Shown in pieces: positions 36,723-43,862 of a stretch of 64,000 bases of DNA; the first letter of the stretch is position 1, and every line of letters begins with the position of its first letter. The notes beneath the pieces were generated by a model that worked only from the letters and a program-made list of their open reading frames with translations, did no database searches and was not told the DNA's origin. The DNA is taken from assembly GCA_003222085.1 (NCBI GenBank), contig QHUK01000012.1:40688-104687 (forward strand), in the 5' to 3' direction. The translations under genes were made by a program, and so were the position numbers. Source of the stretch: Gemmatimonadota bacterium (GTDB lineage: Bacteria > Gemmatimonadota > Gemmatimonadetes > Gemmatimonadales > GWC2-71-9).

Positions 36723-37454
36723 TCATTTACCCGCGAAGCTGAAGTCCGCCGTCTTGGTCTCGCTTCCCGCCACCGTCACGCTGGCGGTCTGCGTGCCGTA
36801 CTTCTCATGCCACGCCTCGATCGTGTACGTCCCGGGCGGCAGACCCTTGAGCGTGAAGCTCCCGTCCGCGCCGCTCACGCCGGAGAACGGATGCGGCAGC
36901 ACGGCCAGCCACGCATGCATCCAGCCGTGCACGTTGCACTCGAGCGGCACCATCACTTCAGGCGCCGTGAACGTGCGCTCCGACACCATATTCGTCGGCT
37001 GGCTGATGTTGAAGGGTCGGTTCTTCACGCCCTTCGCCTTGATGTTGTGCAGGATCCCGTCGGAGTTCTTGATGGCGAGCTTCTGACCCACCAGAATGCC
37101 GAGCACGTGGGGATGGTAGCGACACCCGTCCTGATCGAGCGTGACGTCTCCTGAGGGCGCCGGCGCCGTGTAGCTCGCCGGGAGCCCGGACTTCACGTAA
37201 ACGAAGACATTGGCGAGAGTGCCGTTCGGGTTCACCACGACCGTCTCTTCGGTGGGCACGCCCTGGTACTTCGCCTTGCACTTGGGCTCCTCGGTCATGT
37301 CGATCTTCGGCATGGCGGGTTTGGTGCCGGCAAACTTTACCTTGCCGCTGATGGTCCCGCCGCCTTGCTCGGGTCGCGGGGGTTGGTGGGTCCACGCCGC
37401 GAGGGCCAGCGCCAGCACCGTACCCGTCGCCGCCGTCGCTCCAAGCTTCCGCAT
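36723..37454 (-). CDS. Secreted cupredoxin-like protein with carboxypeptidase-regulatory domain
   Basis: The 243-aa protein starts at the ATG at 37454 with a signal peptide (MRKLGATAATGTVLALALAAW). It combines a plastocyanin-like fold with candidate copper ligands (His in DGILHNIKAKG, and Cys, His and Met in ECNVHGWMHAW) and a C-terminal carboxypeptidase-regulatory beta sandwich (GVSGADGSFTLKGLPPGTYT). It lies 19 bases before oxidase subunit II. Electron delivery to Cu_A or copper supply are plausible roles, inferred from context. Confidence 0.75.
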   Translation of the reverse strand: MRKLGATAATGTVLALALAAWTHQPPRPEQGGGTISGKVKFAGTKPAMPKIDMTEEPKCKAKYQGVPTEETVVVNPNGTLANVFVYVKSGLPASYTAPAPSGDVTLDQDGCRYHPHVLGILVGQKLAIKNSDGILHNIKAKGVKNRPFNISQPTNMVSERTFTAPEVMVPLECNVHGWMHAWLAVLPHPFSGVSGADGSFTLKGLPPGTYTIEAWHEKYGTQTASVTVAGSETKTADFSFAGK

Positions 37455-37482
37455 CCTGCCTCCTCGATGAGAGTCCTGCACG

Positions 37483-39066
37483 CTATACCCCTGCACGCGC
37501 CGCGCCGCGCCGTTGGGCCCGCCGTACGACCACGAGCCCGAGGCCGAGCGTGACGACCATCGCCAGCACCGGAGAAATGAACACGCCCGGCGGCGTCGGT
37601 CGGTCGAGCGCCAGGAAGTACCAGGTGCTCACCGCCATGCGCGAGCCGTGTTCCCCGCTGGAACCGTCCCAGGCGAAGAAGGCCATCGGAATCGCCCGGC
37701 CAGGCTCAAGCTGAACTTCGTTGGCCGTATCGGGCGTCGCAAGGGCGCGCGTGAATACCAGCCTCCATTCGCCGTGATCGAAGCTCGCCTCGCCCGCCAG
37801 CGCCCCGGGGAGCGTGTCGAACCGCTCGATGCTCCGGGCCAGGCCCGCGACGCTCTTGCGGGGGCGGCTCGTCCAGCGCCACTGATACACCGGGTCGGTC
37901 TCGCTTCCCATCAAGAAGTAGGGCCGCTCCATGCCGTCGGGGATGTGGCGGGGAAATTGCACCGCCAGCTGGTCGGGCCAGGGCTCCGCCTGGAGGGGCG
38001 GCGCGGAGTCGTCGGCGGCAACGGTCTCGAGGATGCGCTGCTCGAACTTGAGCCACGCCGTGTCGGGGCTCTGAGTGCGATCGTCCCAGCTCACCCGCAG
38101 GGCCACCGTCTTGCTGTCGTACACCGCCTGCACCCACACACCGGACACCGCCGGCGCGAACCAGCGTGCCTTCCGGATCACCTGTCCCACGAGCGGGAAC
38201 CAGTACCGGCTCACGCGAGCCCACACGGAGTCGTCCGGCGAGACCGGCACCGTGCCGGCGATCTGCGGGGCATGAATGACGTCTCGCACCTCGGGCGCTC
38301 CCGGCGGCGAGAGCGAACGCACGTATTGCGCGAGCCGCCACAACTGCTCGTCGGTCAGGAACTTCTGCTCGATCAGGTCCGAGAACGACGGCATGGGCGT
38401 GCCGTCGAGCCCCGTGCGCAGCCGGCGGTAGATGTCCTCGACGGTGCCGCCGCCTCGGAAGCGCCAGTTCTGGTGCAGATCGGCCGCGTAGATGGGGAAC
38501 CCCGCGTCATCCTTGAGCGTCGGCGCCGAGGGGCCGTCGCCGCGCCCCTCATCGCCGTGGCACTTGTTGCAGTGAATCGAGTCCTCGTAGAACCGGCGCC
38601 CTTCCTTGAGCGCCGACGGATCGGTACCCCCGCCGGGGGCGCTCGAGAACTTGAGCGCCGCCACGTGCTGGCTCGTGTCCGCGAAGAACGAGGAGAATGT
38701 CTTGATGTACGCCGCCACGTCGCGCCGCTCCCCGTCCGACAGGCGTCCCTTCCACGCCGGCATCGCGCTTCCCGGCAGCCCCTCGTCGATCGCCCGCATC
38801 AGGTCGGCGTCGGTGGGCAGCTGCCCGGAGGCGGTGCTGCGGATCTTGTAGATCGCGCCCGTAAAGTTGCGGGGCCGGGGGAGCATGTGCGCCGCCGAGG
38901 GGCCGTCGCCGGCGCCGCCATCGCCATGGCAACCGGCGCACCATTTGACGTAGACGGCTTTGCCGCGGGTCGTATCCTGAAGCGTGAGGGGTGAGAGGTG
39001 AGCAGTCAGCGGTGTGCTTGCCGCCGTGATCAGCACCACGACGCACGCGAAGGCTCGTTTAGTCAT
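37483..39066 (-). CDS. Di-haem cytochrome c with ethylbenzene-dehydrogenase-like haem-binding domain
   Basis: The 527-aa protein has two cytochrome c domains with CAGCH (about residue 45) and CNKCH (about 165), then an EB_dh-type beta domain (about 250-470, WVQAVYDSKTVALRVSWDD ... GSRMAVSTWYFL) and a C-terminal membrane anchor. It should carry electrons at the outer face of the membrane. The N-terminal stretch STPLTAHLSPLTLQD, between signal peptide and first haem domain, is encoded by a 7-nt repeat array. The start is the ATG at 39066. Confidence 0.85.
   Translation of the reverse strand: MTKRAFACVVVLITAASTPLTAHLSPLTLQDTTRGKAVYVKWCAGCHGDGGAGDGPSAAHMLPRPRNFTGAIYKIRSTASGQLPTDADLMRAIDEGLPGSAMPAWKGRLSDGERRDVAAYIKTFSSFFADTSQHVAALKFSSAPGGGTDPSALKEGRRFYEDSIHCNKCHGDEGRGDGPSAPTLKDDAGFPIYAADLHQNWRFRGGGTVEDIYRRLRTGLDGTPMPSFSDLIEQKFLTDEQLWRLAQYVRSLSPPGAPEVRDVIHAPQIAGTVPVSPDDSVWARVSRYWFPLVGQVIRKARWFAPAVSGVWVQAVYDSKTVALRVSWDDRTQSPDTAWLKFEQRILETVAADDSAPPLQAEPWPDQLAVQFPRHIPDGMERPYFLMGSETDPVYQWRWTSRPRKSVAGLARSIERFDTLPGALAGEASFDHGEWRLVFTRALATPDTANEVQLEPGRAIPMAFFAWDGSSGEHGSRMAVSTWYFLALDRPTPPGVFISPVLAMVVTLGLGLVVVRRAQRRGAARAGV
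38984..39014. repeat. 7-nt tandem array inside the di-haem cytochrome gene
   Basis: GTGAGGG, GTGAGAG, GTGAGCA, GTCAGCG units are read in frame (opposite strand) as LTAHLSPLTL just after the signal peptide. The same GTGAGxG family recurs 60 bases away (39072-39100) and at the tkt/hemG junction. Confidence 0.65.
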
Positions 39067-39071
39067 GCCCC

Positions 39072-39100
39072 GTTCACCTCTCACTTCTCACCGCTCACGC
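39072..39100. repeat. 7-nt tandem array at the end of a cytochrome c gene
   Basis: TCACCTC, TCACTTC, TCACCGC, TCACGC units encode the last residues (SVSGEK) and stop of the 39081-39887 gene and continue into the ribosome-binding region of the next gene. Confidence 0.65.
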
Positions 39101-39887
39101 TTTTCTCCCAGGTCCTGGGCGTCCACCCCGTCTGCTCGTACAGAAACAGGATGACCGACCAGATCTCCCGCTCCGTTAAGAAGTCTTCCCATACCGGCAT
39201 CGCCGAGTTCCAGGGCGTACCCTCGCGCGGCAGTCCAGGGCCGCCTTTCGCGACGCGCCAGAAGACGAAGCTCTCGGTGAGCTGCGCGATCGTGCCATTG
39301 TCCTGGAAGTTCGCGGGGAGCGGGTTGAAGCCGGGCGCGAAGTGTCCCTGGCCGTCGAGGTGGTCGCCGTGGCACGGCAGACAGTTCTGGTAGTAGACCC
39401 GTTTCCCCTCGGCGAGGTACGACGGGAGCGAGTCGGGGTAGCGCCGCAGCGGGTTCTCGAGTCCCGTGAGCGTAATCGTCTTGCCCCGGAAGGTGATCTC
39501 GGCGGGCGGCGCGGGGTGGATCGAACGCAGGTTCGGCGGCGCCGCGACGGTCGTCTTGACCTGGCCGTACGCGACCAGACCCACCAGCGCGGTCACTCCT
39601 GCGACCACGACGGCGCGTACTACCTTGAGCCGCGGCTCCACCAGCACGGCCTGGATCGGCTCCTTGAACTGACGCCAGCGCTCTTCGTTGTCGCTCACGT
39701 AGATGAGCACGCCGACGAGCACCGTGATCATGTACTGCAGCACGACGCTCTTCGGGACGATGGCGCTGCCCGGCAGGATCGGCACCACCCCCACCACCAC
39801 GATGTAGGCGAGCAGCAGGATCCCCACCGCCTGCCAGAACGGGTGCTCGGCGTAGCGCCGGATCGCGGGGCGAAGGGGGGAGCTCAT
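39081..39887 (-). CDS. Membrane-bound monohaem cytochrome c
   Basis: The 268-aa protein has three membrane helices in its first 130 residues (FWQAVGILLLAYIVVVGVV, VVLQYMITVLVGVLIYV, VVRAVVVAGVTALVGLVAY) followed by a cytochrome c domain with CLPCH and a distal Met in SAMPVWEDF. The ATG at 39887 overlaps the preceding cytochrome stop by four bases. It is part of the electron-transfer chain between the CydA-like protein and the haem-copper oxidase. The C-terminal tail is repeat-encoded. Confidence 0.85.
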   Translation of the reverse strand: MSSPLRPAIRRYAEHPFWQAVGILLLAYIVVVGVVPILPGSAIVPKSVVLQYMITVLVGVLIYVSDNEERWRQFKEPIQAVLVEPRLKVVRAVVVAGVTALVGLVAYGQVKTTVAAPPNLRSIHPAPPAEITFRGKTITLTGLENPLRRYPDSLPSYLAEGKRVYYQNCLPCHGDHLDGQGHFAPGFNPLPANFQDNGTIAQLTESFVFWRVAKGGPGLPREGTPWNSAMPVWEDFLTEREIWSVILFLYEQTGWTPRTWEKSVSGEK

Positions 39888-40696
39888 TTGTGCGCCGCCA
39901 GATACTGCACCAGCGCTTCGAGCTGGGCCGCGCTCATCATGGTGCCGAAGCTCTTGGGCATGATCCCCGCGAGCTTCTCGTAGCCTTTCGTGACCGACGA
40001 CGCGGGGTCGAGGATCTTCCTCCGAATCGACTCCGCGTCGCGCCGCGAGCCGACATGCGTGAGATCGGGCGCGATCACCTGGCCCTGCCCGTCGAGCTTG
40101 TGGCAGGCGAGGCACCCGGCGGCCTGGATGATGGCCTTCGGATCGGTGCTGCCGCCCGCAAAGGCAGCGCCACCCGCTCCCCCACCGCCCCCAGGGGAGG
40201 TCGGGGAGGTCGGGGAGGCTGGGGAGGTCGTTGGGATATCGGACGCCGTTACATCGACCGTGCCGCCCTGCGATTCGAGGAACGCGATCACGGACCAGAC
40301 CTGCGCGGGCGAGAGCTGCTTCGTCATCACGGGCATGATCGGCTGGTAGCCGGAGACGACGTACGCGGTCGGGTTGTCGAGCGACTCGTACAGGTATTGC
40401 TTGCAGGTCTTGCCGGGCTCCCGCTTGCCGCAGCGGGCCCCGATCGTCCCCTGGCCCTTTTCGTCGGTGAGAAGATTCGGCGCACGCTCGCCGAGTCCGT
40501 GGCAGGTGGTGCAGCCGCCGATGCCGGTGTAGACCTTCTCGCCTGCGGCGACGAGTTGCTCCGGCGTGACGTTGGCGCCGAGGGTGAGCGCCTGCGGCAC
40601 CTCGGACTGCACCTGCGGGATTTTGTTGGCGATGAGGGTATAGAGCGCCAGGGTTCCGAGGACGATCCCGACGATCTTCGCGTTAGTGGCCCACAT
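39884..40696 (-). CDS. Di-haem cytochrome c, membrane-anchored
   Basis: A single N-terminal helix (IVGIVLGTLALYTLIANKI) anchors two cytochrome c domains with CTTCH (residue 62 region) and CLACH (about 190). The linker between them (SPASPTSPTSPGGGG) is encoded by a 9-nt tandem array. The start overlaps the CydA-like gene by 14 bases. Two separate haem domains joined by a flexible linker suit shuttling of electrons within a membrane complex. Confidence 0.88.
   Translation of the reverse strand: MWATNAKIVGIVLGTLALYTLIANKIPQVQSEVPQALTLGANVTPEQLVAAGEKVYTGIGGCTTCHGLGERAPNLLTDEKGQGTIGARCGKREPGKTCKQYLYESLDNPTAYVVSGYQPIMPVMTKQLSPAQVWSVIAFLESQGGTVDVTASDIPTTSPASPTSPTSPGGGGGAGGAAFAGGSTDPKAIIQAAGCLACHKLDGQGQVIAPDLTHVGSRRDAESIRRKILDPASSVTKGYEKLAGIMPKSFGTMMSAAQLEALVQYLAAHK
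40194..40230. repeat. 9-nt tandem array inside a cytochrome c gene
   Basis: Four GGGGAGGTC-like units are read on the opposite strand as the linker (SP-T/A) repeats between the two haem domains. A multiple-of-three unit keeps the frame. Confidence 0.7.
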
Positions 40697-42398
40697 GCCG
40701 GGCCCCCTTCTCGCCTTCCGCCGTCGCCACGAAGGTGGATTTCTCGGCGAGCCCGCCCAGCCAGAACACGAACGCGACGAGCGAGAGGAAGATCAGCACG
40801 CACAGGCTGATCATCTTCGAGGCGTAGCCGAGCGCCGGAGTGGCGGCGTACTTGCTCGTGTCCTGCATCACCTGCCACACGTGCCAGTACTGACGGATCC
40901 CGGAGCGCGCGAACCCCATCAGGCCCATCAGCCAGGTGAACGTGACGGCCAGGATGAACAGCGCGTACTGCGACCGGGGCGGCATCCTCCCCCAGCGGAT
41001 CGCGCCCAGCGATTGGGCGCCGCGCGCCATGAGGATGTCGATCACCGTGACGAAGACGATGCACGAGAGTACTGCCAGCACCTGATAGACGCTGAACCCG
41101 ATGCGCACGATCGCTTCGACGAAGTAGCCGCGGATACCGTAGAACAGGACGACCCCTGCCGCGACGGCGAACATCGCGCCCTGGATGATGGTCCCCGCGC
41201 GCGCCCACGGCACCACGGGCCGCGTGTTCGCTCGACGGTACAGGAGGAACGACAGGAACGTGGTGAGGATCATCAGGTTCACCGCGGTGTTCTTGGCGCT
41301 CATCACGCCCAGCGCGCCCAAGAACGGGTGATGCGAGCCGCCCATCGCGGCGAGCTCCTTCGAGTCCGCGATCATGGTGTGGGGCGTGCCCCACACGATG
41401 GCGCCGAGCACCAGCACGATCAGGAGGTACTTCGTGTAGGGCCGGAACCGCTCGGCGCCGGGGATGCGGCCCATGCCGATCCACAAGTAGTAGTTCCCCG
41501 TCAGGAACAGCACGGCGATCAGAAACGCTTGGATCACCCACAGCCAGCTCATGAAGCCGCCCATCATGGTGATCCCCATCGACTGGTCGTACTGATAGAT
41601 CTCGCGCCCCAGCCAGTAACCGGCGAAGGGGAGCACGATGAGGGCCGACATCGCGATGAAGTTCCCGACGTAGCCCATCCAGTCGTAATGGGCACGCTCC
41701 TCCTCGGTGCGCGCCGCGAGGAAGCGGTAGCTCGCGTACGCTCCCACGATGGCGCCGCCGAACACGACGTTCGCAATGACCCGGTGCACGTTGATGGGCA
41801 TCCAGGTCGCATTGGCGATGGCGTGCCACAGCTTGATCGTGGTCGGGTCGGTGGTGGGCGTGATGTCCCGCGGCGGCGACATCATGTACGTGAGCCACGC
41901 ATTCGCGATGAACATCACGATCGTGCCCCAGACGTTGAGCAGGATGCCGAGCGTCCAATGGCCGAGCTTCGCCCGTCCCTTCTTCCAGCGGTCCCAGCCG
42001 TAGTAATAGAGGTACAGCGTGAACGACTCGACGAAGAACAGCGCGGCGTACAGCCACATCGACGGCGCGAATATTGTGGTGAGGTAAGCCCAAAACCGGG
42101 GATACAGCGTCGAGAGGCCAAACACCAGCATCGCGCCCCAGATGGCCGTGGCGCTGTACGCCACGAGCAGGAGCCGGGTGAACTCCTTGCTCAGCCGGTC
42201 GTAGCGCTCGTCGCCGCCGAAGATGCCGATCGCCTCCGTGACCACGGCGAACATCGGTACACCCAGCACGAACGCCGCGAACATCAGGTGCACCTCGGCC
42301 GTGATCCACACGAACGCTCGCGCGCCGATCACCGGGAACTCGCCGTAGGCCCGGCTGGTGTCCGCCGCCGCCTGCAGCAGAAGAAGAGGATCAGTCAT
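40683..42398 (-). CDS. CydA-like cytochrome bd-type oxidase subunit I
   Basis: The 571-aa polytopic protein has 13 or more helices. The N-terminal part resembles CydA, with a haem-ligand-like His in ITAEVHLMFAAFV and a second in NVHRVIANVVFGG. The quinol-loop motif GRQPW of standard cytochrome bd is not found; a related-looking GIRQYWHVW is near the C-terminus. No CydB gene is next to it. It overlaps the first cytochrome c gene, which implies that it passes electrons to or from c-type cytochromes instead of acting as a free-standing quinol oxidase. Similar CydA-like proteins without CydB are known in some Nitrospira-type chains. Confidence 0.8.
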   Translation of the reverse strand: MTDPLLLLQAAADTSRAYGEFPVIGARAFVWITAEVHLMFAAFVLGVPMFAVVTEAIGIFGGDERYDRLSKEFTRLLLVAYSATAIWGAMLVFGLSTLYPRFWAYLTTIFAPSMWLYAALFFVESFTLYLYYYGWDRWKKGRAKLGHWTLGILLNVWGTIVMFIANAWLTYMMSPPRDITPTTDPTTIKLWHAIANATWMPINVHRVIANVVFGGAIVGAYASYRFLAARTEEERAHYDWMGYVGNFIAMSALIVLPFAGYWLGREIYQYDQSMGITMMGGFMSWLWVIQAFLIAVLFLTGNYYLWIGMGRIPGAERFRPYTKYLLIVLVLGAIVWGTPHTMIADSKELAAMGGSHHPFLGALGVMSAKNTAVNLMILTTFLSFLLYRRANTRPVVPWARAGTIIQGAMFAVAAGVVLFYGIRGYFVEAIVRIGFSVYQVLAVLSCIVFVTVIDILMARGAQSLGAIRWGRMPPRSQYALFILAVTFTWLMGLMGFARSGIRQYWHVWQVMQDTSKYAATPALGYASKMISLCVLIFLSLVAFVFWLGGLAEKSTFVATAEGEKGARHVGH

Positions 42399-42407
42399 TC
42401 ATGATCC

Positions 42408-42580
42408 CTCGAAGCAGATCCTTCGCGCCTTCGGCGCTCAGGATGACAGCCTCGCTCGCTGCGTGAAGGGAGAAAGAGGAGAAACCATCTGTTCTTCTTC
42501 CTTCCTTTTCAAAGGCGCGCTCCGGCTCGTCATCCTGAGCGAGCGCGCGGAACGCGCGCGAGCGAAGGATCTGCTTGTCG
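42408..42580. repeat. Inverted repeat pair of the AGATCCTTCG...CAGGATGAC type
   Basis: A left arm (about 42413-42448, GCAGATCCTTCGCG to CTCAGGATGAC) and a right arm (about 42531-42576, GTCATCCTGAGC to GCGAAGGATCTGC) are inverted copies around a less structured centre. This fills the space between the CydA-like and radical SAM genes and could end or attenuate transcription there. It looks like a dispersed element and has no coding capacity. Confidence 0.7.
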
Positions 42581-42583
42581 GTT

Positions 42584-43861
42584 CTAGAGGTCATCGGTTA
42601 TGAAGAACGGCTGTCGTTTCGAAAAGTCGATCGGCATCGCGCTGCGCACTTCCGCGAGCAGCTCGGGCGTGACCTCGCGGCGTCCCTGGCGGCGCGCCCA
42701 GGCTTCGACGCGCTCCATCACGACGCCGCGCACGAACGACGGGATGCGCGCCACGCGCTCCCGCGCGGCGGGACTCCACGCGAGCGCCGGCTGGAAGTCG
42801 TCGCCGTACGCGATCTCGCGCGCCGGCTCGATCAGGGCCGTGTCGCCGGTCGGCTCGTACACGCACGACGGATCGGCGGCGAGCACGTCCCCCTCGAGCG
42901 CAAAAGCGCGTGCCCGGCACCCGCCGCACAGCGCGCGATACTCGCAGACCCCGCACTTGCCGCCCAGCGGCCCCTCCCGCAGCCGCCGGAACAGTGGCGC
43001 CGACCGCCAAATGTCTGCGAAGCTCTGCGCGCGTAGGTCGCCCGCCACCTCCGGCAGGTAGGGGCAGGGGGTCAGCTGGCCATCGGGAGTGATACGACAG
43101 TACTGCGTGCCGCAGGGGCAGCGCGTCTGATAGTTCAAAACCGGAGACTCGGGGTCGCTGTGGTGCACGTGGCGCATGAAGTGCGGGGCGCACTTCGCGC
43201 GAACCAGCATGCGTCCGCGGTACGCCCGCTCCCACCGGGCCAGATCGGCGAGCACCGCTTCGTAGTCCGCCGGCGCCAGATCGGTGAGTGACGCTCCGCG
43301 CCCGGTCGAGACGAGGAAGTAGCAATTGAAGGACACGGCACCCTGCTCGGCCGACCAGTCGACCAGGCGCTCGAGCTCGGCGCGGTTCCCCCTGGTGACC
43401 GTGGTCTGGACGATGAAATCGAGGCGCGCGGCGGAGAGCCGCGCGAGGGCGGCCTGCACGTCCGCGAGGGCTCCTCGGCCGTGGCGGAAGTTGTCGTGGT
43501 AGGACGGCCGCAGCGAATCGACGCTCACCGCCAACCCCTGGACGCCGGCCTGCTTGAGCGTCGCGATCCGATCGTCGGAGAGCAGCGTCCCGTTCGTTCC
43601 CACTACCACGGTCGCCCCGTTGCCGGACGCGTAGCGCGCGATCTCGGTCAGATCCTCCCGCAATAGCGGCTCGCCGCCGGACAGGATGAGCAGCGGCGCG
43701 GGGTTCACGCGGAGCAGCTGATCGATAATCTTGAGACACGCGGCCGTGTCGAGCTCCGTGGCGGCGCTCTCGGACGGGCCCGCCGCGATGTAGCAGTGCG
43801 CGCACTCGAGGTTGCAGCGCCGGGTCAGATTCCACGCGACCACGTGGGGGACGTAGTCCAC
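42584..43861 (-). CDS. Radical SAM/SPASM protein with C-terminal PCP_red domain
   Basis: The 425-aa protein opens with a radical SAM domain carrying the cluster motif RRCNLECAHC, then GGEPLLR and VSVDS. The SPASM-type region has CPCGTQYCRITPDGQLTPCP, then CGVCEYRALCGGCRARAF and DPSC, enough Cys for auxiliary Fe-S clusters. This architecture is close to NirJ/AhbD haem-modifying enzymes. The last 60 residues (WSPAARERVARIPSFVRG ... EVTPELLAEV) are a PCP_red domain, otherwise known from light-independent protochlorophyllide reductase. The GTG start at 43861 lies one base after the Usp stop. The substrate is unknown; a tetrapyrrole or peptide is plausible. Confidence 0.88.
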   Translation of the reverse strand: MDYVPHVVAWNLTRRCNLECAHCYIAAGPSESAATELDTAACLKIIDQLLRVNPAPLLILSGGEPLLREDLTEIARYASGNGATVVVGTNGTLLSDDRIATLKQAGVQGLAVSVDSLRPSYHDNFRHGRGALADVQAALARLSAARLDFIVQTTVTRGNRAELERLVDWSAEQGAVSFNCYFLVSTGRGASLTDLAPADYEAVLADLARWERAYRGRMLVRAKCAPHFMRHVHHSDPESPVLNYQTRCPCGTQYCRITPDGQLTPCPYLPEVAGDLRAQSFADIWRSAPLFRRLREGPLGGKCGVCEYRALCGGCRARAFALEGDVLAADPSCVYEPTGDTALIEPAREIAYGDDFQPALAWSPAARERVARIPSFVRGVVMERVEAWARRQGRREVTPELLAEVRSAMPIDFSKRQPFFITDDL

Positions 43862-43862
43862 G

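Noticed and set aside
40327..42309. 660-codon open frame on the minus strand overlapping the CydA-like gene
   Set aside because: It is another frame of the same strand with no conserved motif; the CydA-like and cytochrome c frames explain the region.
42391..42594. 67-codon open frame on the minus strand between the CydA-like and radical SAM genes
   Set aside because: It is made of the inverted AGATCCTTCG-type repeat and resembles peptides produced by this dispersed element, not a real gene.
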